Shown: piece after piece, positions 1 to 6,989 of the stretch
How the letters are laid out: each line of letters begins with the position of its first letter
How positions within the stretch are numbered: position 1 is the first letter of the stretch
Assembly: GCA_949298665.1 (NCBI GenBank)
Contig: CASFXO010000154.1
Coordinates: 1 to 8,235 of the forward strand
Direction: 5' to 3'
From: an uncultured Lentisphaeria bacterium
GTDB taxonomy: Bacteria > Verrucomicrobiota > Lentisphaeria > Victivallales > Victivallaceae
DNA length: 8,235 nucleotides
The notes under the pieces: generated by a model
Seen by the model: only the letters and a program-made list of their open reading frames with translations
Database searches by the model: none
Told to the model about the DNA's origin: nothing
Program-made: the position numbers and the translations under genes

Positions 1-1065
1 CAGATGGTCGAGGAGATCCGGACTGAGCTCGACGCCTACAATTTGCAGAAGGCGGCCAACCGTTTTTCGAAATTCGTGGACGACCTGACCAACTGGTACA
101 TCCGCCGCAGCCGGCGGCGTTTCTGGAAGAGTCAGGACGACGCGGACAAGAACGACGCGTACGCCACGTTGTATTATGTGCTGCTGACCTTTGCGAAGAC
201 TGCGGCGCCGTTCATTCCCTTCACTACCGAGGCGATCTACCGGACGCTGCGGACAGAGGCGATGCCGGAATCGGTGCATCTCTGCGATTTCCCCGAACCG
301 GACGACTGCCGCGACGTCGCGCTGGAGCGCCAGATGGAATTGACCATGAACGCGGTTTCGCTCGGGCGGTTCCTGCGTACCCAGCATAATCTGAAGGTGC
401 GTCAGCCGCTGGCCCGGGCGGTGCTGGTGGCGCCGGACGCGGAGGCGGCGGCGCTGCTGGAGGGAACCTTCCAGATCATCGCCGACGAGTTGAACGTCAA
501 GCACGTGGAGCTCAGCGCCGATGAGGATTCTCTGGTGCGGCGTAGCGCCAAGGCCAATTTCAAGGTGCTCGGCGGGCGGCTCGGCCGCCATATGAAGGAG
601 GCGGCGGCACAGATCGCGGCGCTGACTTCCGCCGAGATCGGCGCGATCCTGAAGGGGGAAACCCGGACGCTGGTGTTCTCGGACGGGACCAGCGCGGCAA
701 TCGCCGAAGGCGATCTGCTGGTGCTGCGGGAGGAAAAGGGCGGCATGGCCGTAGCCACCGGGAGCGGGGTGACCATTGCGCTGGAAACGGCCCTGACGCC
801 GGAACTGGAAGCGGAAGGCTTCGCCCGGGAATTCGTCAGCCGCTTGCAGAATCTGCGCAAGGAACGGAATTTCGACGTGGCCGACCGAATCCGGGTGAGC
901 TGTTTCGCCCCGGTGCCGTTCCGGGCGGTGCTGGACGCGTTCCGGGCGTATATTCAGGAAGAAATCCTGGCACTGGAATTTCACCTGACCGAAACGCCGC
1001 CGGAAGACGCGGTGGAGCTGACGGTGAACGAGGCGGTCTGCGCCGTGGTGGTGGAAAGACTCTGA
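1..1065 (+). CDS. ileS: Isoleucyl-tRNA synthetase, C-terminal part (5'-truncated by window edge)
   Basis: This is the C-terminal 354 codons of isoleucyl-tRNA synthetase, a cytoplasmic enzyme that charges tRNA-Ile with isoleucine using ATP. The reading frame is open from base 1, so the true start lies outside the window; the ATG at 4 is internal. The anticodon-binding domain is seen in the NWYIRRSRRRFW block (about nt 91-126) and in APFIPFTTEAIYRTL (about nt 208-252). It is followed by LGRFLRTQHNLKVRQPLA and DELNVKHVEL (about 484-513), then EGFAREFVSRLQNLRKERNF (about 814-873). That last block resembles the C-terminal DUF5915-type region of type-2 (eukaryote-like) bacterial IleRS. I see no CxxC pairs like the C-terminal zinc finger of type-1 enzymes, so type 2 is the better guess. 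The HIGH and KMSKS catalytic motifs lie outside the window, so the class cannot be confirmed. The gene stops with TGA at 1063-1065, 8 bases before apbE. Confidence 0.96.
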   Translation, partial: QMVEEIRTELDAYNLQKAANRFSKFVDDLTNWYIRRSRRRFWKSQDDADKNDAYATLYYVLLTFAKTAAPFIPFTTEAIYRTLRTEAMPESVHLCDFPEPDDCRDVALERQMELTMNAVSLGRFLRTQHNLKVRQPLARAVLVAPDAEAAALLEGTFQIIADELNVKHVELSADEDSLVRRSAKANFKVLGGRLGRHMKEAAAQIAALTSAEIGAILKGETRTLVFSDGTSAAIAEGDLLVLREEKGGMAVATGSGVTIALETALTPELEAEGFAREFVSRLQNLRKERNFDVADRIRVSCFAPVPFRAVLDAFRAYIQEEILALEFHLTETPPEDAVELTVNEAVCAVVVERL

Positions 1066-1067
1066 GG
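1064..1067 (+). promoter_or_regulatory. Shine-Dalgarno sequence of apbE, overlapping the ileS stop
   Basis: GAGG at 1064-1067 overlaps the TGA stop of ileS and sits 6 bases before the ATG at 1074. This decides the apbE start over the in-frame ATG at 1116, which has no purine-rich stretch before it. The arrangement suggests translational coupling of apbE to ileS. Confidence 0.65.
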
Positions 1068-1073
1068 TTTCCA

Positions 1074-2174
1074 ATGGATGACCGCACTCCGGAAAACGCT
1101 TCCGAGCCGGTTGCCATGAGCCGCCGGCAGTATGTCTGGACGCTGATCATCATTGCCGTGGTGGGCGTGGGGCTGGCGTGGTTCCGGTCTGACCGGGCGG
1201 CGGCACGGTCCCCGGCCGAGCCGGCGGCGTCGGAACGCGGCGCTGCCGGGACCGGGGCTCAAGAGGCGGAGGAACGGCTGGTGCTGGAGTTCCCGATGAT
1301 GGGAACTCGGGCCGCGGTGGCGTTTTACGGTGACCGGGAAGAGGCGGAAAAAGCGGCGAAAGCGGTTCGCGAGACGTTTCTGCGGATTCAGAGCGTCTGC
1401 AATCTCTTCGATCCGGAGAGTGAACTTTCCCGGCTGAATGCGACCGCGGCGGAAACGCCGTTCGTCTGTTCGGAGGAATTGTGGGAGGTGCTGACGGCGG
1501 CCCGGCAGGCGTATGAATTTTCCGACGGGGCATTCGACATTACCGCCAGGCCGCTGATGGATCTCTGGGGATTTTACCGGAAACGGGGCGACTCCCTGCC
1601 GTCGGCGGCGGAGATTGCGGCGGCGAAACAATGCATCGGCCTGAACCGGGTGGAGTTTGACGATGCGCGCCGCAGCGTGCGTTTTCCTGTGCCGGGCATG
1701 TCCTTCGATCTCGGCGGCATTGCCAAAGGTTTCGCCGTGGATAAGGCGGCCGAGGCGGTGCTGGCGCTGGGCGTGCGCCGGGGCATTATCGACCTCGGCG
1801 GCAATCTGCGGGTACTGCCGGAGCCGCCGCCGGGACGGACGCATTACCGGATTGCCGTTCGCGATCCGCACGGCGGCCATGCGGTGCTGGATCGGAAGCT
1901 GGAGATGCTGGACCAGTCGGTGGCGACCAGCGGCGACTACGAACGCTTCGTGGTGATTCAGGGGCGGAAATATGCCCATATCATGAACGTTGCCACCGGC
2001 GAACCGGCAACCGGAATGCTGGCGGTCACGGTGGTGGCGCCGAGCGCATTGCGCGCGGATATATACTCCACGACGGCGTTCATCCGCGGCGAGGCGTTCA
2101 TCCGCGGCAAGGCGCTGCGGGATTGTGAATTTTACTTCTATCCGGACGACACGGCGAAGGCGGATCAACGCTGA
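1074..2174 (+). CDS. apbE: FAD:protein FMN transferase, membrane-anchored (ApbE family)
   Basis: ApbE-family enzymes transfer FMN from FAD to a Ser/Thr of target flavoproteins, such as Rnf/Nqr subunits, outside the cytoplasm; they need Mg2+. The 366-residue product has a short charged N-terminus and one hydrophobic segment at about residues 20-37. The family blocks follow in order: MMGT (75-78), FDPESELSRLN (112-122), DGAFDITARPL (151-161), FDLGGIAKGFAVDKA (211-225), DLGGN (240-244), ATSGDYERF (284-292), HIMNVATGEP (302-311) and ADIYSTTAF (328-336). D329 and T333 fit the spacing of the family's metal-binding Asp/Thr pair. The segment usually written HIxDPxTG reads HIMNVATG here. There is no lipobox cysteine after the hydrophobic segment, so I infer an uncleaved signal anchor rather than a lipoprotein. 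An 18-bp tandem duplication gives AFIRGE/AFIRGK at 335-346. The gene lies 8 bases after ileS and is probably cotranscribed with it. No flavoprotein partner is in the window. Confidence 0.95.
   Translation: MDDRTPENASEPVAMSRRQYVWTLIIIAVVGVGLAWFRSDRAAARSPAEPAASERGAAGTGAQEAEERLVLEFPMMGTRAAVAFYGDREEAEKAAKAVRETFLRIQSVCNLFDPESELSRLNATAAETPFVCSEELWEVLTAARQAYEFSDGAFDITARPLMDLWGFYRKRGDSLPSAAEIAAAKQCIGLNRVEFDDARRSVRFPVPGMSFDLGGIAKGFAVDKAAEAVLALGVRRGIIDLGGNLRVLPEPPPGRTHYRIAVRDPHGGHAVLDRKLEMLDQSVATSGDYERFVVIQGRKYAHIMNVATGEPATGMLAVTVVAPSALRADIYSTTAFIRGEAFIRGKALRDCEFYFYPDDTAKADQR
2075..2110 (+). repeat. 18-bp in-frame tandem duplication within apbE
   Basis: Unit 1 (2075-2092) reads GGCGTTCATCCGCGGCGA. Unit 2 (2093-2110) differs only at its penultimate-but-one position (G at 2091, A at 2109). 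The repeat encodes two copies of a hexapeptide, AFIRGE and AFIRGK. It lies directly after the ADxxST metal-binding motif, where other ApbE proteins usually have a single AFVxG-type segment. It looks like a slippage duplication of six codons that keeps the frame. Confidence 0.9.
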
Positions 2175-2356
2175 CGCACGCCGCCCGTTCCGGGGCTGTC
2201 CGGGCACGTTCCCTCCTCGCTCCGGCCCTCTTCCGGGCGTCTCCCGGTCGTTTCCGCGGTATGCGGGGCATCATGTGCTCTTCCGACGGAAACGGGGACT
2301 CGGATCATTTTGGAAAAACGGTCTGTTCACAGGGGGCCGGGAGCTGCAACCCGGTG

Positions 2357-2377
2357 CCGGACTTTCGGAAAGGCCGG
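2357..2377 (+). other. Imperfect stem-loop in the apbE 3' region
   Basis: CCGG (2357-2360) and CTTT (2362-2365) pair with AAAG (2369-2372) and CCGG (2374-2377) around a CGG loop, with one A/G mismatch. No T-run follows on either strand, so it is not a standard intrinsic terminator. It may protect the apbE mRNA 3' end or be part of a factor-dependent termination zone. It shares the 10-mer GGACTTTCGG with the terminator hairpin downstream. Confidence 0.35.
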
Positions 2378-2426
2378 AATGAACCGGGCAGTCTCCCGCG
2401 GCGAAGCCTTTGCTCCGGTCCTTCCC

Positions 2427-2460
2427 AAAAAACAACCGGCGGACTTTCGGTCCGCCGGTT
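2427..2460 (-). terminator. Rho-independent terminator of the minus-strand lyase operon
   Basis: A perfect 11-bp stem is formed by 2434-2444 (AACCGGCGGAC) and 2450-2460 (GTCCGCCGGTT), with a 5-base loop (2445-2449). On the minus strand the stem is followed by G and then six Ts (complement of the A-run 2427-2432). It begins 40 bases after the TGA at 2501-2503. The T-run lies only on the minus-strand exit side, which fixes the direction. Confidence 0.9.
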
Positions 2461-2500
2461 GCCGGCCCGCGGTCGTTGCCGCAGGCACTGATTGCTCCGG

Positions 2501-5500
2501 TCAGAATTTGAGCGTGGCGATTTCTCCGCCCTGACTCACGACTCGGAGTTCTTTGCCGTCGACCAGAATATCCGCGATTCGGCCGTGGAACTTCACCTGT
2601 CCGCGGATTTTGCCGTCCGGCGTCAGGATGCAGACATCACCGCCGATCGTGCCGGCGACCGCGCCGCCGTCGGGCAGGGCGCGGACGACGACCACGCTGT
2701 CCGGCAGCGCCCGGCACCAGACGAGCTTCCCGTCCGGAGCGAACCGGTACACGTAGCCGTTGTAGGAGGCCACGAAGACATCTTCCCGGCCGTTGCGCGG
2801 CACGGCGGTGTCCATCATGAAAATCTCGTCCCCGGTCAGGAAGGAATTGAATTCCTGTCCGTTGCGGTCATGGAACGTGACCTTGCCGCTGTCGATGCCG
2901 ATGACGACGTTGCGGGTCTTACCCTGTCCGTTCAGCGGCGCGGCGATGGCCCGGCAGCCGACGCCGAAGCGTCCACCCCAGAGCTTGTTGCCCTGGTGAT
3001 CCAGCACGGTGGCCCACATGTACCGGGTGCCGCACAGCACTTCCGGCTTGCCGTCGCCGTCGATGTCGGCGACTTCCACGGCGCGGGTGGGATGGACCAC
3101 TTCGAAGCGCCAGATTTCCTTGCCGTTGCGGTCCAGCGCGTAGGTGCGCCAGTTGTCGCAGCCGACCAGGATTTCATCCTTGCCGTCACCGTCGAGATCG
3201 GCGGTCTTGACGATGGTCACGTCCGGATAGAGCCGGTACTGTTCGAATTGGGTCTTCCACAGCTCTTTGCCGTCGCGTTTGACGGCGCGCAGATACGCGT
3301 CGCGGCAGGCGAGCAGCAGTTCGTTTTCGCCGTCGCCGTCCACGTCGAGCGCGGCCAGATCGTTGATCTTCGCCCCGATTTTGAGCGTATCCAGCGGCTT
3401 GCCGTCGAGGGAATAGAAGAAGAGGTTGCCGTTTTCACTGCCTGCAGCCAGATAATCGCCCCGGGCGTCCTTGACCCGGATCACTTTGGTGAATTCCGCC
3501 TGACGGGCGGGGAGGCGGGTGCCGGGCGCGGGATGGCCGAGCAGCGTCGCTTCGCCGAGATAAATCGCCGTGCCTTTCTGAGGCGTCAGCGTCAGGCGCA
3601 CTTCACGCGCTTTCTGCGCGGGAAATTCGAACAGGAAACGTACCGGATGGCCGAAGTTGGGATGCGTTTCCCGGCTGGCGTCGAAGGTGTAGACTTTGCG
3701 CACGTCTTTGCGGAAATTGTCGTCGCTCATTTCCACTTCGGCGGTCATCAGTTTGTAGGCCGTATTGCGGCTGGAGGTGGAGGACCACCAGAGCTGCAGG
3801 TCCACCCCGCAGATTTCCTGCTGCGCGGGGAATTGATAGTTCAGGACCACCTTGGTGTCGGGATCGAACATGACCGAATCGCCGCCTTCGGTGCAGGTAC
3901 CGTCGATCGCAGCCGAAAGTTTGTTGCCGGCTTCGGCGATGAACACGTTGGCTTTCGCCGGTTTCGTGCCGGTGAGAGTCATACCCAGCGCTTCGGCGAT
4001 GCCGGGTGCGCTCAGTTCCGTCAGGCCGCCGCTGCTCTGGGAGGTGCGCCATTCGGGCGTGAGCGCCGGAGCGGCATCTTCCTTTTCATCCGCATGGGCT
4101 TTGGTCCGCGGCGCAACGGGGACGTTGTCTTCCGTCATCTGGATATTCAGCTTGCCGTCTTTGCCGGGGCGAATGGCGTACTGCCGGGCGCCGGTGTTGA
4201 CGCGGAAGCCGTCCGCGACGGAGTCCACCGCCCATTCCGGAACCGGCTGTTTGCCGGAAGCACCGTGCCAGAGCGCGATCATCTGGACTTTTTCCCCGGC
4301 CTTGAGCGTGGTTTCCCGGGTCTGGTCCATAACGTGGGCAACCGGCTTGGCGAAGGGATAGCTGGCCCATTGACGGCCGAGATCGGGATCGTCGTACATG
4401 GTCAGCGCGGCGTTGCCGGCGGTCTGGAGCCGGACGGTGGAACCCTGCTGTTCCAATTCATAGCCGTCGGGTTTTGCGGTGACATCGCCGATGCCGTTCC
4501 AGCGCTGTTTCAGGCGGTACTGTCCGTCCTTGCCGGCGACGACTTCGTCGATGACCAGCCAGGCGTTGTCTTTTTTCAGCCAGACGTAGTAGCGGAGCCA
4601 GTCGGTCGGGCCGACACCGGCGGCGCGCACGACGACGTAGCCGAAATCCGGCGTGTCGCCGGAATCGGCGACGGCCATGTAGTCCGGAAGCGGGAACGAT
4701 TCACCGTTGTAGAGCAGCAGCAGGGAGTTGTGATATTTCTGCTGGTTCTTGATGTAGTCGTTTTCGGCCAGCCAGTCGCGCCCGAACTGCGAGTAACGCA
4801 GCACGCTGTTCGCGTCGGCGTGGCGGTGGCCGCCGTTGTTGATGCCGTCCACGAGGACATAGAGCGCTTCCGGATCGAGTTTTTCGCGGAAGGAGAACTT
4901 GTCGAAGCACTGCTTCAGCGGCGGCACGACGCCCTCCGCGGGGATGTGCTTGTAATATCCGGGATCAAGCGGAATGATTTTCACGCCGTCCAGCACCTGG
5001 GTGTCTTCCGCGTTGACCGCTCCGTGGAACATGCCGGGAACGACGGTTCGCGGTTTCTGTCGTTTGATGGCCAGCAGTTTCGCCGCCAGCTTGTCGCGGG
5101 TGGCCGCATGGTACATGTCAAGCACGATCAGATCGCTGGACGAAGAGGCCCAGCCGCTGGTGTCACCGTAGGGCGCCTGGGCGCCGAGGTTGTCCATGGT
5201 GGTGCCGCAGACTTCCAGAATGCGGTTGCCGACGCCGTTGTTGAAGATGGTTTCGTCCGGCATGGCCATGGTGTAAACCATGACATGGCGCCAGGTCAGC
5301 CACTGATAGCTGTCGCAGTCGTCGTGGGCTTTGCCGTGGGCGGTCTGGCGGGCGAAGTTGTGGCGGATGATTTTTTCCCACATCGCCGGTTCCTGAAGCA
5401 CATCGCTGTAGTATTTGCCGAAATAGAAGGATCCGGCCATCGTGCCCAGGGAGGCGAAGGTCAGATGGTTGCTGACCGGACCGGTGCCCCGGATACCGCC

Positions 5501-6940
5501 GCGCGCTTCGGCGGCGATGGCTTCATGGAGCCAGCGCAGCAGGACGTTGCCGGCGGCCAGCCGGTCTTCGGCGGTGAGCGCCGGATCGTGTTCGATGAGG
5601 TCCCAGCCGGAAATGGCTTCATAGGAGGGAAAGTCGCTGTCGAAGCCCCAGGGGCCGCCGAATTTGCGCGGATCGCTCTTGGCGCTGTCCGCATACAGTT
5701 TGGCGACTTCCACATAGAGTTTGGCGTCATCGGGGTTGCGGTGCAGCAGATAATTCTGGGCGATCCCCGCCAACTGGCCGCCGAGCGAGGTGTGAATGCC
5801 CTGCGCCAGCCGGTTGCGGGCGGTTTTGAGGCCTTCGGCGATGTGGTTTTCCTTGGTTTCTCCGCCGCGGATCCGGGAGGTATATTTTTTCTGGAACGTG
5901 AGCGGGAGCTTCAGGTCTTTGCCCGCAGGCTGCCTGCTCAGTTCGGCGAGGAAGGCGGTGGCCGCGGCGTCAAGGCCGGCGTCGTCGGAAGCACCGAGCA
6001 CGATCACGTCCTGACCGCGCCGGAAGGGCTCCAGGATGGATTCCACGGTATAACCGCCCTTGCCGGGAAGGAATTCGTCCACGGCGGTCTGCTTGCGGGT
6101 GTACAGCACTTTCAAGGCGGGGTTGCTGAAAATGTTGCCCAGCATGATGGTGGTCTGTTTCGGAATCCGGTCGGCGTCGGTGCCGGGGCGGCAGGTGACG
6201 GCGGCGCCGGTGGCTTTCTTCACCGCGGCGGCGATTTTTCCCGCGGCGGCCTTGCCGGGAGCGGAGTCCGGATGAAGAATTTCGAATACGGCCCTGCCGT
6301 TTTTCACCAGGACGGTTTCCGTCGGCAGGTCGACGACCTTGGTCAGTGCCGGAGCCGAGGACCCCGGACTGCCGGGAAGCGCCGGGTCGTCCTTGAGCGG
6401 AATTTCCGGAATGACCTGCAGGTCGGTGATCAGGAGATCCACTTTTGTTTTTTCATTCGGCGTACCGATGAAGAACTGCAGGCGGTTGATCTTGTCGGCC
6501 TTGTCACCGGAAATCACCCCCTTTTCCCAGTTCAATGCCCGGTTGCGCCCTGGGGTCAGATTGATGGTGCACGGGGTTTTGCCGACCGGCTGGTCCCAGG
6601 AGAGAAAACTCCAGGCGGGATTCTTGCCCTGTACATTGTAGGCGCGTACATAAAACCCGGGGGCGGGGCAGGCGGATTGAACCGTCATCCGCAGGGTTTT
6701 CCCCTCCAGGCTGATCGTCTGCGGCAGCTGGATGGAGCCGTTTACGTAAAGGTTTCTGCCGCTGACTCCGGAGCCGGTGACGCCGGACAGCCGGACGGCG
6801 TTCTTGCCGTCCACCTTTTCCAGCCGGATGTCGCCGACCTCCTTTTTCAAGTCGGATGGTTTCAGTGTCGTCAGCAGGTCGACGGCACCGGCGGTTCCGG
6901 TCAGCAGCAGCAGACCGGAGAGCAACAACGATGACTTCAT
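2501..6940 (-). CDS. Secreted multimodular heparinase II/III-like polysaccharide lyase with C-terminal calcium-loop beta-propeller
   Basis: This 1479-residue protein is probably exported and acts on an acidic polysaccharide; the substrate is not known. Visible parts: a signal peptide (1-19, hydrophobic core LLLSGLLLL, likely cut after AGA); a beta-rich, carbohydrate-binding-like module (about 20-180); a Pro/Gly/Ser linker (181-200); an alpha/beta module (about 202-345) resembling the N-terminal domain of GH67/GH20-type glycosidases; a helical region (about 360-650) like the (alpha/alpha) toroid of alginate/heparin lyases; and a beta domain (about 690-900) with the heparinase II/III-like motif GGHRHADANS (703-712). 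N491-H492 and Y545 are spaced like the Asn-His and Tyr of PL17-type lyases, which is suggestive only. An F5/8-type C-like module (about 970-1136) and a propeller of about seven repeats (1150-1479) follow, with DxDGDG loops at 1199, 1248 and 1292. The start is supported by AAAGGAG 10 bases upstream. The gene lies 49 bases after a regulator and ends at a strong terminator. Confidence 0.85.
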   Translation of the reverse strand: MKSSLLLSGLLLLTGTAGAVDLLTTLKPSDLKKEVGDIRLEKVDGKNAVRLSGVTGSGVSGRNLYVNGSIQLPQTISLEGKTLRMTVQSACPAPGFYVRAYNVQGKNPAWSFLSWDQPVGKTPCTINLTPGRNRALNWEKGVISGDKADKINRLQFFIGTPNEKTKVDLLITDLQVIPEIPLKDDPALPGSPGSSAPALTKVVDLPTETVLVKNGRAVFEILHPDSAPGKAAAGKIAAAVKKATGAAVTCRPGTDADRIPKQTTIMLGNIFSNPALKVLYTRKQTAVDEFLPGKGGYTVESILEPFRRGQDVIVLGASDDAGLDAAATAFLAELSRQPAGKDLKLPLTFQKKYTSRIRGGETKENHIAEGLKTARNRLAQGIHTSLGGQLAGIAQNYLLHRNPDDAKLYVEVAKLYADSAKSDPRKFGGPWGFDSDFPSYEAISGWDLIEHDPALTAEDRLAAGNVLLRWLHEAIAAEARGGIRGTGPVSNHLTFASLGTMAGSFYFGKYYSDVLQEPAMWEKIIRHNFARQTAHGKAHDDCDSYQWLTWRHVMVYTMAMPDETIFNNGVGNRILEVCGTTMDNLGAQAPYGDTSGWASSSSDLIVLDMYHAATRDKLAAKLLAIKRQKPRTVVPGMFHGAVNAEDTQVLDGVKIIPLDPGYYKHIPAEGVVPPLKQCFDKFSFREKLDPEALYVLVDGINNGGHRHADANSVLRYSQFGRDWLAENDYIKNQQKYHNSLLLLYNGESFPLPDYMAVADSGDTPDFGYVVVRAAGVGPTDWLRYYVWLKKDNAWLVIDEVVAGKDGQYRLKQRWNGIGDVTAKPDGYELEQQGSTVRLQTAGNAALTMYDDPDLGRQWASYPFAKPVAHVMDQTRETTLKAGEKVQMIALWHGASGKQPVPEWAVDSVADGFRVNTGARQYAIRPGKDGKLNIQMTEDNVPVAPRTKAHADEKEDAAPALTPEWRTSQSSGGLTELSAPGIAEALGMTLTGTKPAKANVFIAEAGNKLSAAIDGTCTEGGDSVMFDPDTKVVLNYQFPAQQEICGVDLQLWWSSTSSRNTAYKLMTAEVEMSDDNFRKDVRKVYTFDASRETHPNFGHPVRFLFEFPAQKAREVRLTLTPQKGTAIYLGEATLLGHPAPGTRLPARQAEFTKVIRVKDARGDYLAAGSENGNLFFYSLDGKPLDTLKIGAKINDLAALDVDGDGENELLLACRDAYLRAVKRDGKELWKTQFEQYRLYPDVTIVKTADLDGDGKDEILVGCDNWRTYALDRNGKEIWRFEVVHPTRAVEVADIDGDGKPEVLCGTRYMWATVLDHQGNKLWGGRFGVGCRAIAAPLNGQGKTRNVVIGIDSGKVTFHDRNGQEFNSFLTGDEIFMMDTAVPRNGREDVFVASYNGYVYRFAPDGKLVWCRALPDSVVVVRALPDGGAVAGTIGGDVCILTPDGKIRGQVKFHGRIADILVDGKELRVVSQGGEIATLKF

Positions 6941-6950
6941 GTTTTTTCGG

Positions 6951-6957
6951 CTCCTTT
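6951..6957 (-). promoter_or_regulatory. Shine-Dalgarno sequence of the lyase-like gene
   Basis: On the minus strand AAAGGAG (6951-6957) stands 10 bases before the ATG at 6938-6940. It supports this start and gives the signal peptide its expected short N-region. Confidence 0.8.
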
Positions 6958-6963
6958 CTTTTT

Positions 6964-6980
6964 CAGGCGCATGACACCTG
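6964..6980 (-). other. Small intercistronic stem-loop
   Basis: On the minus strand CAGGTG (6975-6980) pairs with CGCCTG (6964-6969), including one G-U pair, around a 5-base loop. It lies between the regulator stop and the ribosome binding site of the lyase gene. It is followed by an A-rich run rather than Ts, so it is not a terminator. It may be an mRNA processing or stability element, or chance. Confidence 0.25.
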
Positions 6981-6989
6981 TCAATCCGG

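Larger units (their letters stand above)
2175..2500. other. Convergent intergenic region without a gene
   Basis: This 326-bp gap separates the 3' ends of apbE (+) and the lyase-like gene (-). It is GC-rich. Short open frames here show no ribosome binding site or recognisable protein features. It holds the minus-strand terminator (2427-2460) and a weaker stem-loop (2357-2377). I find no tRNA, no insertion-sequence ends and no convincing U-tract terminator for apbE, so + strand transcription may end by another mechanism. Confidence 0.7.

Noticed and set aside
2183..2205. GCCCG/CGGGC stem-loop as terminator for apbE
   Set aside because: The stem is only 5 bp with a 13-base loop and no T-run follows; such pairings are expected by chance in this GC-rich gap.
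981..2207. 408-codon minus-strand open frame opposite apbE
   Set aside because: It is in the same codon-on-codon register as apbE, whose family motifs are unmistakable. The antisense product is Arg/Pro/His-rich with no family features.
2261..2534. Short + strand open frames in the convergent gap
   Set aside because: They overlap each other and the terminator hairpin, lack ribosome binding sites, and have Arg/Gly/Pro-rich composition typical of non-coding GC-rich DNA.
2492..6934. 1480-codon open frame on the + strand opposite the lyase gene
   Set aside because: It begins with TTG and has no signal, motif or recognisable domain. It is fully explained by absence of TTA, CTA and TCA codons in the real gene, which has a ribosome binding site, a signal peptide, conserved motifs and a terminator.
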